Source of the DNA: Anaerolineae bacterium
GTDB taxonomy: Bacteria; Chloroflexota; Anaerolineae; DUEN01
Reading direction: 5' to 3'
Length of the DNA stretch: 15,785 nucleotides
Assembly (NCBI GenBank): GCA_021159845.1
Contig: JAGHDS010000095.1
Location: forward strand, 1-15,785
Shown here: piece by piece, positions 1 to 7,762 of the stretch
Layout: each line of letters begins with the position of its first letter
How positions within the stretch are numbered: position 1 is the stretch's first letter
Program-made: the position numbers and the translations under genes
Notes under the pieces: model-generated
Told to the model about the DNA's origin: nothing
Database searches by the model: none
What the model saw: only the letters and a program-made list of their open reading frames with translations

Positions 1-1
1 A

Positions 2-931
2 AAAGAAAACCCACACTCGCCCATAATTCATTCACACCCATACCTCCAAATTCACCTCACCTGCCCAAGCCGGTCCGCGACCAAGCCTCGATCCGTCCTG
101 CTGCTGATTCAGAGCAGGCTAGCCCATGGCAACGGCGACGTCAGCGCAAAAGAGATATCCGCCGAGCTGGAACGCTCCGTGATCGCGGGAGCCCAGCCGG
201 TCTTGGAAGCGCACGGGATTATCGCTCGCGTGGTGGGCATCAAGTACGAGGACCAAGATGTCCAGCCCTACGCGTCCGATCCGACAATCGCCGGTTTGAT
301 CTTCATCGGTGGGCTGGTGAACCGGTCTCTATTACACAACTTGCTGACCACCAGCGTCCCATTCATCGTCGCGGGATCCCATGTTCGTCCCCTGCGCGCC
401 AGCTCCGTCATGGGAGATTACCACCACGGTATGGAGCAAGCTGTCACCCACCTTATAGAGCGAGGCAGGCGCCACATCGGGTTGGTCAATGGCCCCGATA
501 CGACGACCTCCAGCGCGGAGAAATTCCGCGGGTATCGGCTTGCACTGGCACTCCACGAGCTCCCTTTTGAGCCGGCGTATGTAGTAAGCAGCGAGTTCAG
601 CATGGAAGCCAGCTATCGGCAAACACTACGGCTTTTGGAGCAAGCCCCACACATCGACGCGATCGCCTTTGCTGAGGACCACATGGCAGTGGGCGGGCTG
701 CGAGCATTGCGAGAGATGGGCCGTCGCGTGCCGGACGATGTCGCCATCACGGGATTCTATGATCATGAGATCAGCTTGTTCACGGATCCAGCACTAACCT
801 CCGTGCACTTCGACATTCCCCTGATGGGAAGAGTCGCAGCCCAACAGCTTTGCATGATGATTCAGGATCCTCACGGGGCATCATGGGACGTCGTGCTCCC
901 TACCCAATTGGTCGTGCGGGACTCCACATAG
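2..931 (+). CDS. LacI-family transcriptional regulator, C-terminal sensor domain (5' partial)
   Basis: Sugar-responsive repressor of the LacI/GalR family, missing its N-terminal helix-turn-helix, which would lie left of the window. The frame is open without a stop from base 2 to TAG at 929-931. The first internal start is GTG 179, but codons before it already fit the family: the stretch coded from about 71 (RSATKPRS, then VLLLI) resembles the hinge and first beta strand. Later family signatures are IAGLIFIGG, GMEQAVTHLIERGRRHIGLVNG (coded about 427-492), the ligand-pocket stretch DAIAFAEDHMAVGGLRALREMGRRVPDDVAITGFYD, and a terminal segment of the 'LTSVHFDIPLMGRVAAQQL' type. It lies just upstream of a sugar ABC transporter on the same strand, so it probably controls that operon. 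The first 60 bases are A/C-rich and do not read as a typical helix-turn-helix. Confidence 0.85.
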   Translation, partial: KENPHSPIIHSHPYLQIHLTCPSRSATKPRSVLLLIQSRLAHGNGDVSAKEISAELERSVIAGAQPVLEAHGIIARVVGIKYEDQDVQPYASDPTIAGLIFIGGLVNRSLLHNLLTTSVPFIVAGSHVRPLRASSVMGDYHHGMEQAVTHLIERGRRHIGLVNGPDTTTSSAEKFRGYRLALALHELPFEPAYVVSSEFSMEASYRQTLRLLEQAPHIDAIAFAEDHMAVGGLRALREMGRRVPDDVAITGFYDHEISLFTDPALTSVHFDIPLMGRVAAQQLCMMIQDPHGASWDVVLPTQLVVRDST

Positions 932-947
932 CCTACGTGCGGTGGTA

Positions 948-969
948 CTAAGGCCGATCTGGGCCTTAG
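948..969 (+). terminator. 8-bp hairpin between lacI and the binding-protein gene
   Basis: Perfect inverted repeat CTAAGGCC (948-955) and GGCCTTAG (962-969) with a 6-nt loop, 17 nt after the lacI stop. There is no T-run directly after it. It could be a weak or factor-assisted terminator, an attenuator for lacI read-through, or a dyad operator for the transporter. The sequence does not decide between these. Confidence 0.5.
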
Positions 970-1012
970 CGTGTGCATACGGGATATTTTCATCTTGTAA
1001 GGAGGAAGAGCG

Positions 1013-2407
1013 ATGGAGAACAAAGGATTAACACGTCGCGAGTTTATGCGCTTGGCGGCCATGACAGGTGCCAGTGCGTGGCTTGCAGCCTGCGCCCCGG
1101 CCGCGGCGCCGCAAGCGCCTGCCCAACCCACTAAGGAGGAGGCCCCGGCGGCCGGAGGGAAGGAAGCTAAGCACGAGCCGGTCACCATTCGCTTCTGGCA
1201 CCACTGGGGTGGCAATCGGGTCCCCTTGATGGAAGAACAGATCAATCGATTTATGGCAAAGTACCCGTGGATCAAGGTGGAAGTAACCTTGCAGCCCTGG
1301 GACCAACGTCTGGAGAAGATCCTGACCGCCGTCGCCGCCAACGATCCGCCCGACGTCACCATGCTAGGGCGACATGACATGCCATCTTTCGTGGAACAGA
1401 ACGCCCTGCTGCCACTGGACGAATGGATGAAGCGAGACGGCATCACCGCGGATCTCTTCTACGTGGCGGAGTTCAAAGGTTGCCAATATAAGGGCAAGAC
1501 GTGGATCCTCCCTTTACCCACCGGCGGGGCGCTGGACCTGATGTGGCGCAACAAACGCTGGTTCCGCCAGGCCGGTCTGGATCCAGAGAAGCCCCCGGAG
1601 ACATGGGCCGAGCTGGAGGAGGTTGCCAAGGCGCTCACCGTGTTTGAGAACGGTACCCTCAAGCGTGTTGGGATCCATATCCTCCGCGTGGGTGACGGCT
1701 ATCCGTTTCTCCTCTGGCTCTACAACAACGGTGGCACGTGGATCAGCGAGGATCTCAAGACGATCCAGTTCAATAGCCCGGCCGGGTTGGCAGCCCTGAA
1801 ATGGATGGTCGACTTCACCAATAACATCAACGGTGGGGCGGAAGAAGTGGCCGCCTTCTACAGCCAGACCGGCGAATGGGAGAACGGCCCCTTCTACAAC
1901 GACTACGAGGCCATGCAGATCAACGGGTCGTGGGAATTCTTCAAGATTAAAGGCTACGCTCCTGACCTGATCCCCGAGCTAGGCGTGAGCGTTGTGCCTC
2001 ACGGCCCCAACGGTGAGTCTCACGGCCTCGCGTATGGCGGTTGGGGCTACGTCATCCCACGCGGCGTCAAGCATGTGGAGGAAGCATGGCTGCTGGTTAA
2101 GTGGCTAACCACGGAGAAGGACGGCGCTTGCTGGTTCCTGCAACAACAGAAACGCCCATCCCCACTCAAGTACTGCAACGAAGACCCGGCCTCCGGCGAG
2201 GGCAACCCACTCTGGAAAGACATCCTTGGCGTCATGGGCCAGGATGTATGGGTGCCCATCACGCCCGTCCAACCGCAAATCCAACAGGTTATTAGCCAGA
2301 TGACGGAGGAAGCAACATACGGGCAGAAGAGCCCAGAGGAAGCGCTACAGTGGGGCGCGGGCGAGGCACAGCGCATCCTCGATGAGTACTGGGCCGAACA
2401 TGCATAA
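1013..2407 (+). CDS. ABC transporter extracellular solute-binding lipoprotein (family 1, sugar type)
   Basis: Captures a sugar or sugar derivative outside the membrane and delivers it to the two permeases encoded next. The start ATG follows a strong AAGGAGG (999-1004). The N-terminus has a twin-arginine motif (TRREFMRLA, residues 7-15), a short hydrophobic stretch and a lipobox LAAC with Cys27. A Pro/Ala-rich tether follows to about residue 50, so the protein is probably exported folded by Tat and lipid-anchored. The mature part begins VTIRFWHHWGG and contains the family's WDQRLEKILTAVAANDPPDV and GSWEFFKIKG (the usual 'G.W....' strand) plus a C-terminal AEEALQW-like helix region (SPEEALQWGAGEAQRIL). 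At 464 residues it has normal family length. It is separated from the first permease by about 100 nt that hold a strong hairpin, a common layout where binding protein is needed in excess. Ligand unknown. Confidence 0.93.
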   Translation: MENKGLTRREFMRLAAMTGASAWLAACAPAAAPQAPAQPTKEEAPAAGGKEAKHEPVTIRFWHHWGGNRVPLMEEQINRFMAKYPWIKVEVTLQPWDQRLEKILTAVAANDPPDVTMLGRHDMPSFVEQNALLPLDEWMKRDGITADLFYVAEFKGCQYKGKTWILPLPTGGALDLMWRNKRWFRQAGLDPEKPPETWAELEEVAKALTVFENGTLKRVGIHILRVGDGYPFLLWLYNNGGTWISEDLKTIQFNSPAGLAALKWMVDFTNNINGGAEEVAAFYSQTGEWENGPFYNDYEAMQINGSWEFFKIKGYAPDLIPELGVSVVPHGPNGESHGLAYGGWGYVIPRGVKHVEEAWLLVKWLTTEKDGACWFLQQQKRPSPLKYCNEDPASGEGNPLWKDILGVMGQDVWVPITPVQPQIQQVISQMTEEATYGQKSPEEALQWGAGEAQRILDEYWAEHA

Positions 2408-2414
2408 CGTGTCA

Positions 2415-2449
2415 CACGCTGGCCTTTGCCTGGCGTGAAGGCCAGCGTG
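2415..2449 (+). promoter_or_regulatory. 12-bp perfect hairpin between binding-protein and permease genes
   Basis: CACGCTGGCCTT (2415-2426) pairs perfectly with AAGGCCAGCGTG (2438-2449) around an 11-nt loop. It starts 7 nt after the binding-protein stop codon and lacks a T-run. It probably protects the 3' end of the binding-protein message or causes partial termination, giving more binding protein than permease. The role is inferred from position, as with the intercistronic element after malE in enteric bacteria. Confidence 0.7.
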
Positions 2450-2508
2450 CCTCTCACTGTCACCACCAAGAGCAGCACAACCGCGCCTCACAGGAGGCAA
2501 GAGGAGCC

Positions 2509-3441
2509 ATGACATTTATTGCCACACCTCAAACCAAGGATCACGTCCGGTGGCGCGACATGTCGGCGGCACGCCGCAAGGAAGCAATCCTGGGATACCT
2601 CTTCATCTCCCCCTGGTTGTTGGGGTTCTTGATGTTCGTGCTCGGCCCCTTCATCGCTTCGTTCTACCTGAGCTTCACCACCTACTCGATCCTACAGCCG
2701 GGAAAATGGGTCGGCTTACAGAACTACACGAGAGCCCTTTCCCGTGAACCGTTATTCTGGAAATCCCTGGGGAACACGGCCTACTACGTCATAGGAGCAG
2801 TTCCCCTGCGCATCATCTTGGGGTTCATCCTGGCCTTGCTCTTGAACGTCCAAGTCCGAGGATTGACCCTCTGGCGAACACTTTTCTACGTCCCGTCCAT
2901 CACCCCACTGGTAGCGACCACCGTCCTATGGCTTTACCTGCTGAATCCCAAATTCGGGTTGATTAACTACGCGCTGAGTCTGCTCCACATCAGTCCTGTT
3001 CCCTGGCTGACCAGCCCGAAGTGGTCCAAACCCGCATTGATCCTTATGAGCGTCTGGTGGGTTGGCGGGAACATGGTGATCTTTCTCGCCGGTTTGCAAG
3101 GGATTCCCCAACACCTCTACGAAGCAGCCGAGCTGGACGGGGCCAATGCATTACGCCGGCTCTGGCACATCACCATTCCTATGATGACTCCCACCATCTA
3201 CTTCAACCTGGTCATCAACATCATCAACACATTCCAGGTATTCGTCCAGGCCTTCATCATGACCGATGGCGGACCGCTAAACTCCACCCGATTTTACATG
3301 CTTTACCTCTACGATAACGCCTTCCGTTTCTTCAAAATGGGGTATGCGTCCGCCCTGGCCTGGATCCTCTTCCTCATCATCCTGGCCTTGACGATCCTTC
3401 TAGTGAAGACATCAAACCGATGGGTTTTCTACGGTGGTTAG
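2509..3441 (+). CDS. Sugar ABC transporter permease, MalF/UgpA type
   Basis: First of two membrane subunits that form the translocation channel for the lipoprotein-bound sugar. The 310-residue protein is typical of the binding-protein-dependent permease family: a short cytoplasmic N-terminus, a first membrane helix at about 28-52 (ILGYLFISPWLLGFLMFVLG) and about six helices in total. The cytoplasmic EAA loop is clear as YEAAELDGANALRRLWHITIP (EAA at 205-207, Gly211); this loop docks onto the ATPase. A FVQAFIMTDGGP segment in the last third is typical of MalF-like subunits. The ATG is preceded by AGGAGG (2492-2497). Its end overlaps the region just before the second permease, implying translational coupling. 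No ATPase gene follows, so a shared ATPase from elsewhere is expected. Confidence 0.93.
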   Translation: MTFIATPQTKDHVRWRDMSAARRKEAILGYLFISPWLLGFLMFVLGPFIASFYLSFTTYSILQPGKWVGLQNYTRALSREPLFWKSLGNTAYYVIGAVPLRIILGFILALLLNVQVRGLTLWRTLFYVPSITPLVATTVLWLYLLNPKFGLINYALSLLHISPVPWLTSPKWSKPALILMSVWWVGGNMVIFLAGLQGIPQHLYEAAELDGANALRRLWHITIPMMTPTIYFNLVINIINTFQVFVQAFIMTDGGPLNSTRFYMLYLYDNAFRFFKMGYASALAWILFLIILALTILLVKTSNRWVFYGG

Positions 3442-3446
3442 GAAGG
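3440..3446 (+). promoter_or_regulatory. Ribosome binding site setting the start of the second permease
   Basis: AGGAAGG overlaps the stop codon of the first permease and lies 5 nt before ATG 3452. This favours ATG 3452 over the GTG at 3434 that opens the same frame inside the first permease. Confidence 0.65.
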
Positions 3447-3451
3447 TGATT

Positions 3452-4333
3452 ATGGGTGCTGCCACACAAACAAAACCTCGACGCCGCAGTATGGGCAAGC
3501 TATGGAGACGCCGAATCGGGCTAGGGTTGACCTATTTGACGCTCGCCACGCTCAGTGTCATCTTCCTCATCCCACTGCTCTGGCTGTTCACATCCTCCCT
3601 GATGCCACTCTCCCAAATCGGCAAATGGCCTCCCCAATGGATTCCCAACCCAGTGCAGTGGGGGAACTACACCAAGGCGCTCAAATTCTGGCATTTCGGC
3701 CGTAGCTTCAGGAACACGACGATCATCACCGTCTTCTCTATGATCGGCGAGCTGACCTCGTGCACGCTTGTAGCCTACGGGTTCGCGCGGCTGCGATTTC
3801 CAGGCCGCGACACACTCTTCATCGTCCTACTCAGCACGATGATGCTGCCATTCGCTGTGCGCATGGTGCCCATGTACATCGGCTTCAGCAAACTGGGATG
3901 GATTAACACATTCCTGCCCCTGATCGTCCCGACCTTCTTCGGGAATCCCTTCTATGTGTTCCTCCTCCGCCAGTTCTTCCTCACCATCCCCGATGAGCTG
4001 GTAGATGCCGCGCGCATCGATGGCGCGTCCGAGTTTAACATTTGGGCCCGCATCATACTGCCACTCTCCGGCCCCGCCATCATCGTGGTAGCCATCTTCT
4101 CATTCCAGGCGGCCTGGAACGATTTCATCGGCCCACTGCTCTATCTGAACGATGAACGGCTGCACACCCTGGCACTGGGGCTCTACACCTTCACAGCCAT
4201 GCCCGGCCAAGGATCGCTCTACAATCAACTCATGGCGGCCTCGGTGCTCATGGTCCTCCCCATGCTCATCGTATTCGCCATCTTCCAGCGCTACTTCGTC
4301 CAAGGTGTCACGCTATCGGGGCTGAAGGGATAG
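3452..4333 (+). CDS. Sugar ABC transporter permease, MalG/UgpE type
   Basis: Second membrane subunit of the importer, 293 residues from ATG 3452. An in-frame GTG at 3434 would add six residues, but the Shine-Dalgarno AGGAAGG (3440-3446) fits ATG 3452 better. A basic N-terminus (KPRRRSMGKLWRRR) precedes a first membrane helix (YLTLATLSVIFLIPLLWLF), then the MalG-type periplasmic stretch with the 'LMPLSQI..WPPQWIPNPVQWGNYTKAL' pattern. The EAA loop reads DAARIDGASEFNIWARIILP (DAA at 185-187, Gly191). The last part, FQAAWNDFIGPLLYL and the C-terminal FQRYFVQGVTLSGLKG, is the standard MalG ending. Gene order binding protein, MalF-type, MalG-type is canonical. Cognate ATPase not encoded in this window. 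Confidence 0.93.
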   Translation: MGAATQTKPRRRSMGKLWRRRIGLGLTYLTLATLSVIFLIPLLWLFTSSLMPLSQIGKWPPQWIPNPVQWGNYTKALKFWHFGRSFRNTTIITVFSMIGELTSCTLVAYGFARLRFPGRDTLFIVLLSTMMLPFAVRMVPMYIGFSKLGWINTFLPLIVPTFFGNPFYVFLLRQFFLTIPDELVDAARIDGASEFNIWARIILPLSGPAIIVVAIFSFQAAWNDFIGPLLYLNDERLHTLALGLYTFTAMPGQGSLYNQLMAASVLMVLPMLIVFAIFQRYFVQGVTLSGLKG

Positions 4334-4395
4334 CCGAGGCCACTCATCCACCATGAACCCACATAGATCCCAACCTACTTGCAAAAGAGGCCCAT

Positions 4396-5790
4396 ATGTA
4401 TACCGAGTCACGTTCGACTACTCATCCGCTGAACATTAGCGGGGTCATCCCCGATCTAACCGTGCAGGCCGATCTGCTGCCCGTGCGCTCCGAGGGCGGC
4501 ATCGGTGCGCTCATGCCGTGGGCAGGCCGGCTATGGCTGATCACCTACGTCTCACATAAGGCAAGAACCGGCGCTGGCACCGGCCTGTTCGAGATCGACG
4601 ACCAATTCTGTATCCGCAAACATCCAGAAAGCGTGGTCGGCACTTATGCCAACCGCATGATCCACCCCCAATCCCATCAACTCATCATTGGCCCACACGT
4701 GATTGATGTGCATGGGAATGTCCGCACCATCCAGGACCTCGTAGATATTCGTCTGACGGCGACCATGGAGCACCTGGAGGACCCCGAAAACAAGGTATAT
4801 TTCCTGGGCATGGAAGGGGAATTCATCGAGGTAGATCTGCACACGCTACACGCCCGGCAGCTCTTTGACCTGGTCCACGAGCTCGATATTCCCAAAGACA
4901 CCTGGGCGCATTTCAAGGGCGGACACACGGGCCAAGGCCGTGTGGTTGTCGCCAACAACACCTTTGCCGAGAGCGATTGGCCAGAGGAGCGCACGGCCGG
5001 CCGTCTGGCGGAATGGGACGGGGCCCGATGGGAAATATTGGAGTATAAGCCGTTCAACGAGGTCACAGGACGGCGCAATTGGGGACAGGTAATCTTCGCC
5101 ACCGGGTGGGACCGCGCATCTGCCATCCTAAAAGTCCTCATCGACGGGAAATGGCAGACCTATCGCCTTCCAAAGGCCAGTCACACCTGGGAACACGGCT
5201 GGCAAACGGAATGGCCCCGCATCCGGGAGGTAGAGAGCGAACGCTATCTGATGGACTGTAACGGCATGTTCTACGAACTGTCCCCGGTTCCCTTCGACGG
5301 CAAGATATGGGGAGTCCGCCCCATCGCCACCCATCTGCGTATCATCCCAGACTTCTGCTCCTGGCGCGGACTATTGGTACTGGCAGGGAATCAGGTCACG
5401 CCCATCTTCGACGCCAATCTGCTCGCCGGCGAGCCCCAGGCGAACCTATGGTTCGGCAAGACGGACGATCTGTGGAGATTCGGCAAGCCTAAAGGCTGGG
5501 GCGGCCCCTGGTGGGAGACAAAGGTCGCGGCCGGCGTTCCATCCGATCCATTCCTTATGACCGGCTTCGAACACAAAACATTGCACCTAATGCACCGGGC
5601 GGATCGTCCTGTGAAGTTCACGATCGAAATAGATTTCCTGGGCAATCAGACCTGGGCGACCTACGGGACAATCACAGTCCCAGCGGGCGGGTATGTCCAT
5701 CATGAGTTCCCGACCGGCTTCAGCGCGCACTGGGTCCGAGTTGTAATGGACACGGACTGTACAGCGACAGCCTATTTCACTTACACGTGA
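4396..5790 (+). CDS. Uncharacterised 464-residue beta-rich protein of a sugar-utilisation operon
   Basis: I do not recognise a named family. The protein has no signal peptide and no membrane helix, and is rich in Trp, Gly and beta-prone strands. Repeating patterns of the type 'GRLWLITY', 'TGLFEID', 'KVYFLGMEGEFIEVDL', 'GRLAEWDGARWEIL', 'LIDGKWQTYRLPKASHTW', 'YLMDCNGMFYEL' and 'GLLVLAGN' resemble successive blades of a beta-propeller, with a separate strand-rich C-terminus from about residue 400 (FTIEIDFLGNQTWATYGTITVPAGGYVHHEF). That assignment is by eye. A weak AAGAGG (4385-4390) lies 5 nt before the ATG. It lies 62 nt after the permease gene and 49 nt before an FAD oxidoreductase, so it is likely co-transcribed and acts on the same substrate, perhaps as a lyase, epimerase or binding partner. 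No function can be claimed. Confidence 0.85.
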   Translation: MYTESRSTTHPLNISGVIPDLTVQADLLPVRSEGGIGALMPWAGRLWLITYVSHKARTGAGTGLFEIDDQFCIRKHPESVVGTYANRMIHPQSHQLIIGPHVIDVHGNVRTIQDLVDIRLTATMEHLEDPENKVYFLGMEGEFIEVDLHTLHARQLFDLVHELDIPKDTWAHFKGGHTGQGRVVVANNTFAESDWPEERTAGRLAEWDGARWEILEYKPFNEVTGRRNWGQVIFATGWDRASAILKVLIDGKWQTYRLPKASHTWEHGWQTEWPRIREVESERYLMDCNGMFYELSPVPFDGKIWGVRPIATHLRIIPDFCSWRGLLVLAGNQVTPIFDANLLAGEPQANLWFGKTDDLWRFGKPKGWGGPWWETKVAAGVPSDPFLMTGFEHKTLHLMHRADRPVKFTIEIDFLGNQTWATYGTITVPAGGYVHHEFPTGFSAHWVRVVMDTDCTATAYFTYT

Positions 5791-5811
5791 AGACCGAAAT
5801 GCCTTCACGTG
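5784..5811 (+). promoter_or_regulatory. 9-bp perfect hairpin across the stop codon of the unknown gene
   Basis: CACGTGAAG (5784-5792) and CTTCACGTG (5803-5811) form a 9-bp stem with a 10-nt loop. The TGA at 5788-5790 lies inside the left arm. It ends 16 nt before the Shine-Dalgarno of the next gene and has no T-run. It may tune message stability or coupling between the two genes. Confidence 0.5.
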
Positions 5812-5839
5812 CATCTTCATCCGAATCGGAGGCGCACGC

Positions 5840-7624
5840 ATGAGTACGTCCCACCACCGACTAAGCTGTGATGTCGTCGTCGCCGGAGGAGGCATGGCAG
5901 GTGTATGTGCAGCGATCGCCGCGGCTCGCCACGGGGCGCAAGTCGTCTTGATCCAGGATCGTCCCGTGCTGGGGGGGAACGCCTCTAGCGAGGTTCGCCT
6001 TCACATCCTCGGCGCGGATATCAGCGGATCCCGGCCTCACGCCCGCGAGAGCGGGATCATCGAAGCGATTCGCCTGGATGACGCCGTGCGCAATCCCCAA
6101 CGCAGCACCTCGATGTTCGACCTCCTTCTATGGGAATACGTCCGCAATGAGAAGAACATCCAACTCCTGCTCAACACCCATCTCGACGGCGTGAAGATGA
6201 CATCGCCGACGCGCATAGCGGAAGCCCATGCCACACGGCCGTCCACGGAGGACGAGTTCGACATCGAGGCCACGCTGTTCATCGACTGCACCGGCGATGG
6301 CCGGCTGGGCGCGGAGGCCGGCGCCGAATATCGCGTTGGGCGCGAGGGGCGCGATGAGTTCGGCGAGTCGTACGCGCCCGAGAAGCCAGATCGCAAAGTC
6401 CTGGGCTCCTCCATCCTCTTCATGGCGCGAGAATACGACCACCCCATTCCCTTCCACGCGCCGGCATGGGCCCGCAAGTTCACAGAGGAGGACCTGCGCT
6501 ATCGCCCACATGTCCCCTTCGATTGGGGATTCTGGTGGGTGGAATGGGGAGGAGACTTGGATACGATCAAGGATAATGAGCGTATTCGAGATGAGCTGTG
6601 GGCGATCGCCCTGGGGGTCTGGGACCATATCAAGAATGACGGCGATCACGGAGCAGATAACTGGGCATTAGAATGGATCGGGATGATTCCCGGCAAGCGC
6701 GAATCCCGGCGCTTCGTCGGCGACTACATGCTGATCCAACAGGACTTAGAAAACAGCACGCTCTTCCCCGATCGCGTGGCCTACGGTGGCTGGCCGATCG
6801 ACTACCACCCGCCTTCCGGCATTGATCAGCCCGATGAACATCCCTGCACACAGATCCAGGTTCCTCTGTACAGCATACCCTTGCGCTCCCTGTATTCACG
6901 CAACATTGAGAACATGATGATGGCGGGGCGGAATATCAGCGCCAGCCATATCGCCTTCGCGTCCACGCGAGTCATGGCCACGGGCGCGGTGATGGGGCAA
7001 GCCGTAGGCACGGCGGCTGCCATATGCGCCCGCGATCGCGTCACGCCGCGAGAGCTGGCCGCCAGCTCCGACCGCACCCAGGAACTGCAACAAACCCTGC
7101 TCAAAGACGATGCCTATATCCTGCAGCTACCCGCCAACGACCCGGCCGATCTGGCCAGCAACGCCTCGGTCACGGCTTCTAGCTACCAGCGCGAGAGCCC
7201 ACCGCAGATGGTCCTCAGCGGCGTGACCCGACAAGTCGGCAATGTGACCCACCAGTGGGCATCAGATCCCGAACAACCACTACCACAATGGCTGCAACTC
7301 GATCTTCCAGGCCCCGCGCTGATCGATGAGATACATCTCACCTTCGACTCCGGGTTCGCCCGTCCGCTGACGTTGACCTACGTCAAGTGGGTGAACGAGC
7401 ACATGATCCGAGGGCCCCAGCCGGAGACGGTGCGCGATTACACTATTGAGGTGCACTCAGGGGGAACATGGAAGCGCGTCGTGGATGCACAGGGCAACTA
7501 CCAGCGCAAAATCGTGCACCGGTTCGAGCCAGTGACGGCCGACGGCGTGCGGCTGACTGTGCACGCGACGAACGGAGACACTTCCGCGCGCGTGTTCGAG
7601 GTCCGGGTGTACGGCCCCCGCTGA
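5840..7624 (+). CDS. FAD-dependent oxidoreductase (FAD_oxidored type) with C-terminal discoidin-like domain
   Basis: Flavoprotein predicted to oxidise a sugar-related substrate in the cytoplasm. GGAGG (5828-5832) precedes the ATG. Residues 11-40 form the FAD Rossmann unit (DVVVAGGGMAGVCAAIAAARHGAQVVLIQD, GxGxxG at 16-21), followed by LGGNASSEVR (44-53), characteristic of the FAD_oxidored family, and IDCTGDGRLGAEAGAEY. The family's second nucleotide-contacting block, MMAGRNISASHIAFASTRVMATGAVMGQAVGTAAA, lies near residues 360-395. From about residue 437 the protein changes to a galactose-binding or F5/8-type-C-like fold: ASNASVTASSYQRES, then WLQLDLPGPALIDEIHLTFD, DYTIEV and a terminal VRLTVHATNGDTSARVFEVRVYG. 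Families of this kind are often secreted, but no signal peptide is seen. It is the last gene of the plus-strand cluster. Substrate unknown. Confidence 0.9.
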   Translation: MSTSHHRLSCDVVVAGGGMAGVCAAIAAARHGAQVVLIQDRPVLGGNASSEVRLHILGADISGSRPHARESGIIEAIRLDDAVRNPQRSTSMFDLLLWEYVRNEKNIQLLLNTHLDGVKMTSPTRIAEAHATRPSTEDEFDIEATLFIDCTGDGRLGAEAGAEYRVGREGRDEFGESYAPEKPDRKVLGSSILFMAREYDHPIPFHAPAWARKFTEEDLRYRPHVPFDWGFWWVEWGGDLDTIKDNERIRDELWAIALGVWDHIKNDGDHGADNWALEWIGMIPGKRESRRFVGDYMLIQQDLENSTLFPDRVAYGGWPIDYHPPSGIDQPDEHPCTQIQVPLYSIPLRSLYSRNIENMMMAGRNISASHIAFASTRVMATGAVMGQAVGTAAAICARDRVTPRELAASSDRTQELQQTLLKDDAYILQLPANDPADLASNASVTASSYQRESPPQMVLSGVTRQVGNVTHQWASDPEQPLPQWLQLDLPGPALIDEIHLTFDSGFARPLTLTYVKWVNEHMIRGPQPETVRDYTIEVHSGGTWKRVVDAQGNYQRKIVHRFEPVTADGVRLTVHATNGDTSARVFEVRVYGPR

Positions 7625-7663
7625 CATCTTCGGGCGAATAACCAGGGCCCCACAGGGTGAGAC

Positions 7664-7677
7664 CTCCCAATCGGGAG
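7664..7677 (+). repeat. Small GC-rich hairpin after the FAD oxidoreductase gene
   Basis: CTCCC (7664-7668) pairs with GGGAG (7673-7677) around a 4-nt loop, 40 nt after the stop. No T-run follows. It may add to transcription slowing between the convergent operons together with the larger hairpin at 7709-7757. Confidence 0.3.
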
Positions 7678-7708
7678 AAGGACAACAGGCCCCACCTGAT
7701 CACACCTA

Positions 7709-7757
7709 GCGGATGGCGATGGACAAGGGGCAATGGGTTCCCTCCATCGTCATCCGC
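7709..7757 (+). terminator. 15-bp hairpin between convergent operons
   Basis: The arm at 7709-7723 (GCGGATGGCGATGGA) pairs with 7743-7757 (TCCATCGTCATCCGC) along all 15 positions, one being a G-U pair (7716/7750) on the plus-strand transcript. The loop is 19 nt. It ends 5 nt before the stop codon of the minus-strand enolase-like gene. There is no T-run, so it is not a classic intrinsic terminator. It may block read-through with Rho or protect 3' ends. Pairing is better on the plus-strand RNA. Confidence 0.45.
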
Positions 7758-7762
7758 CCTGG

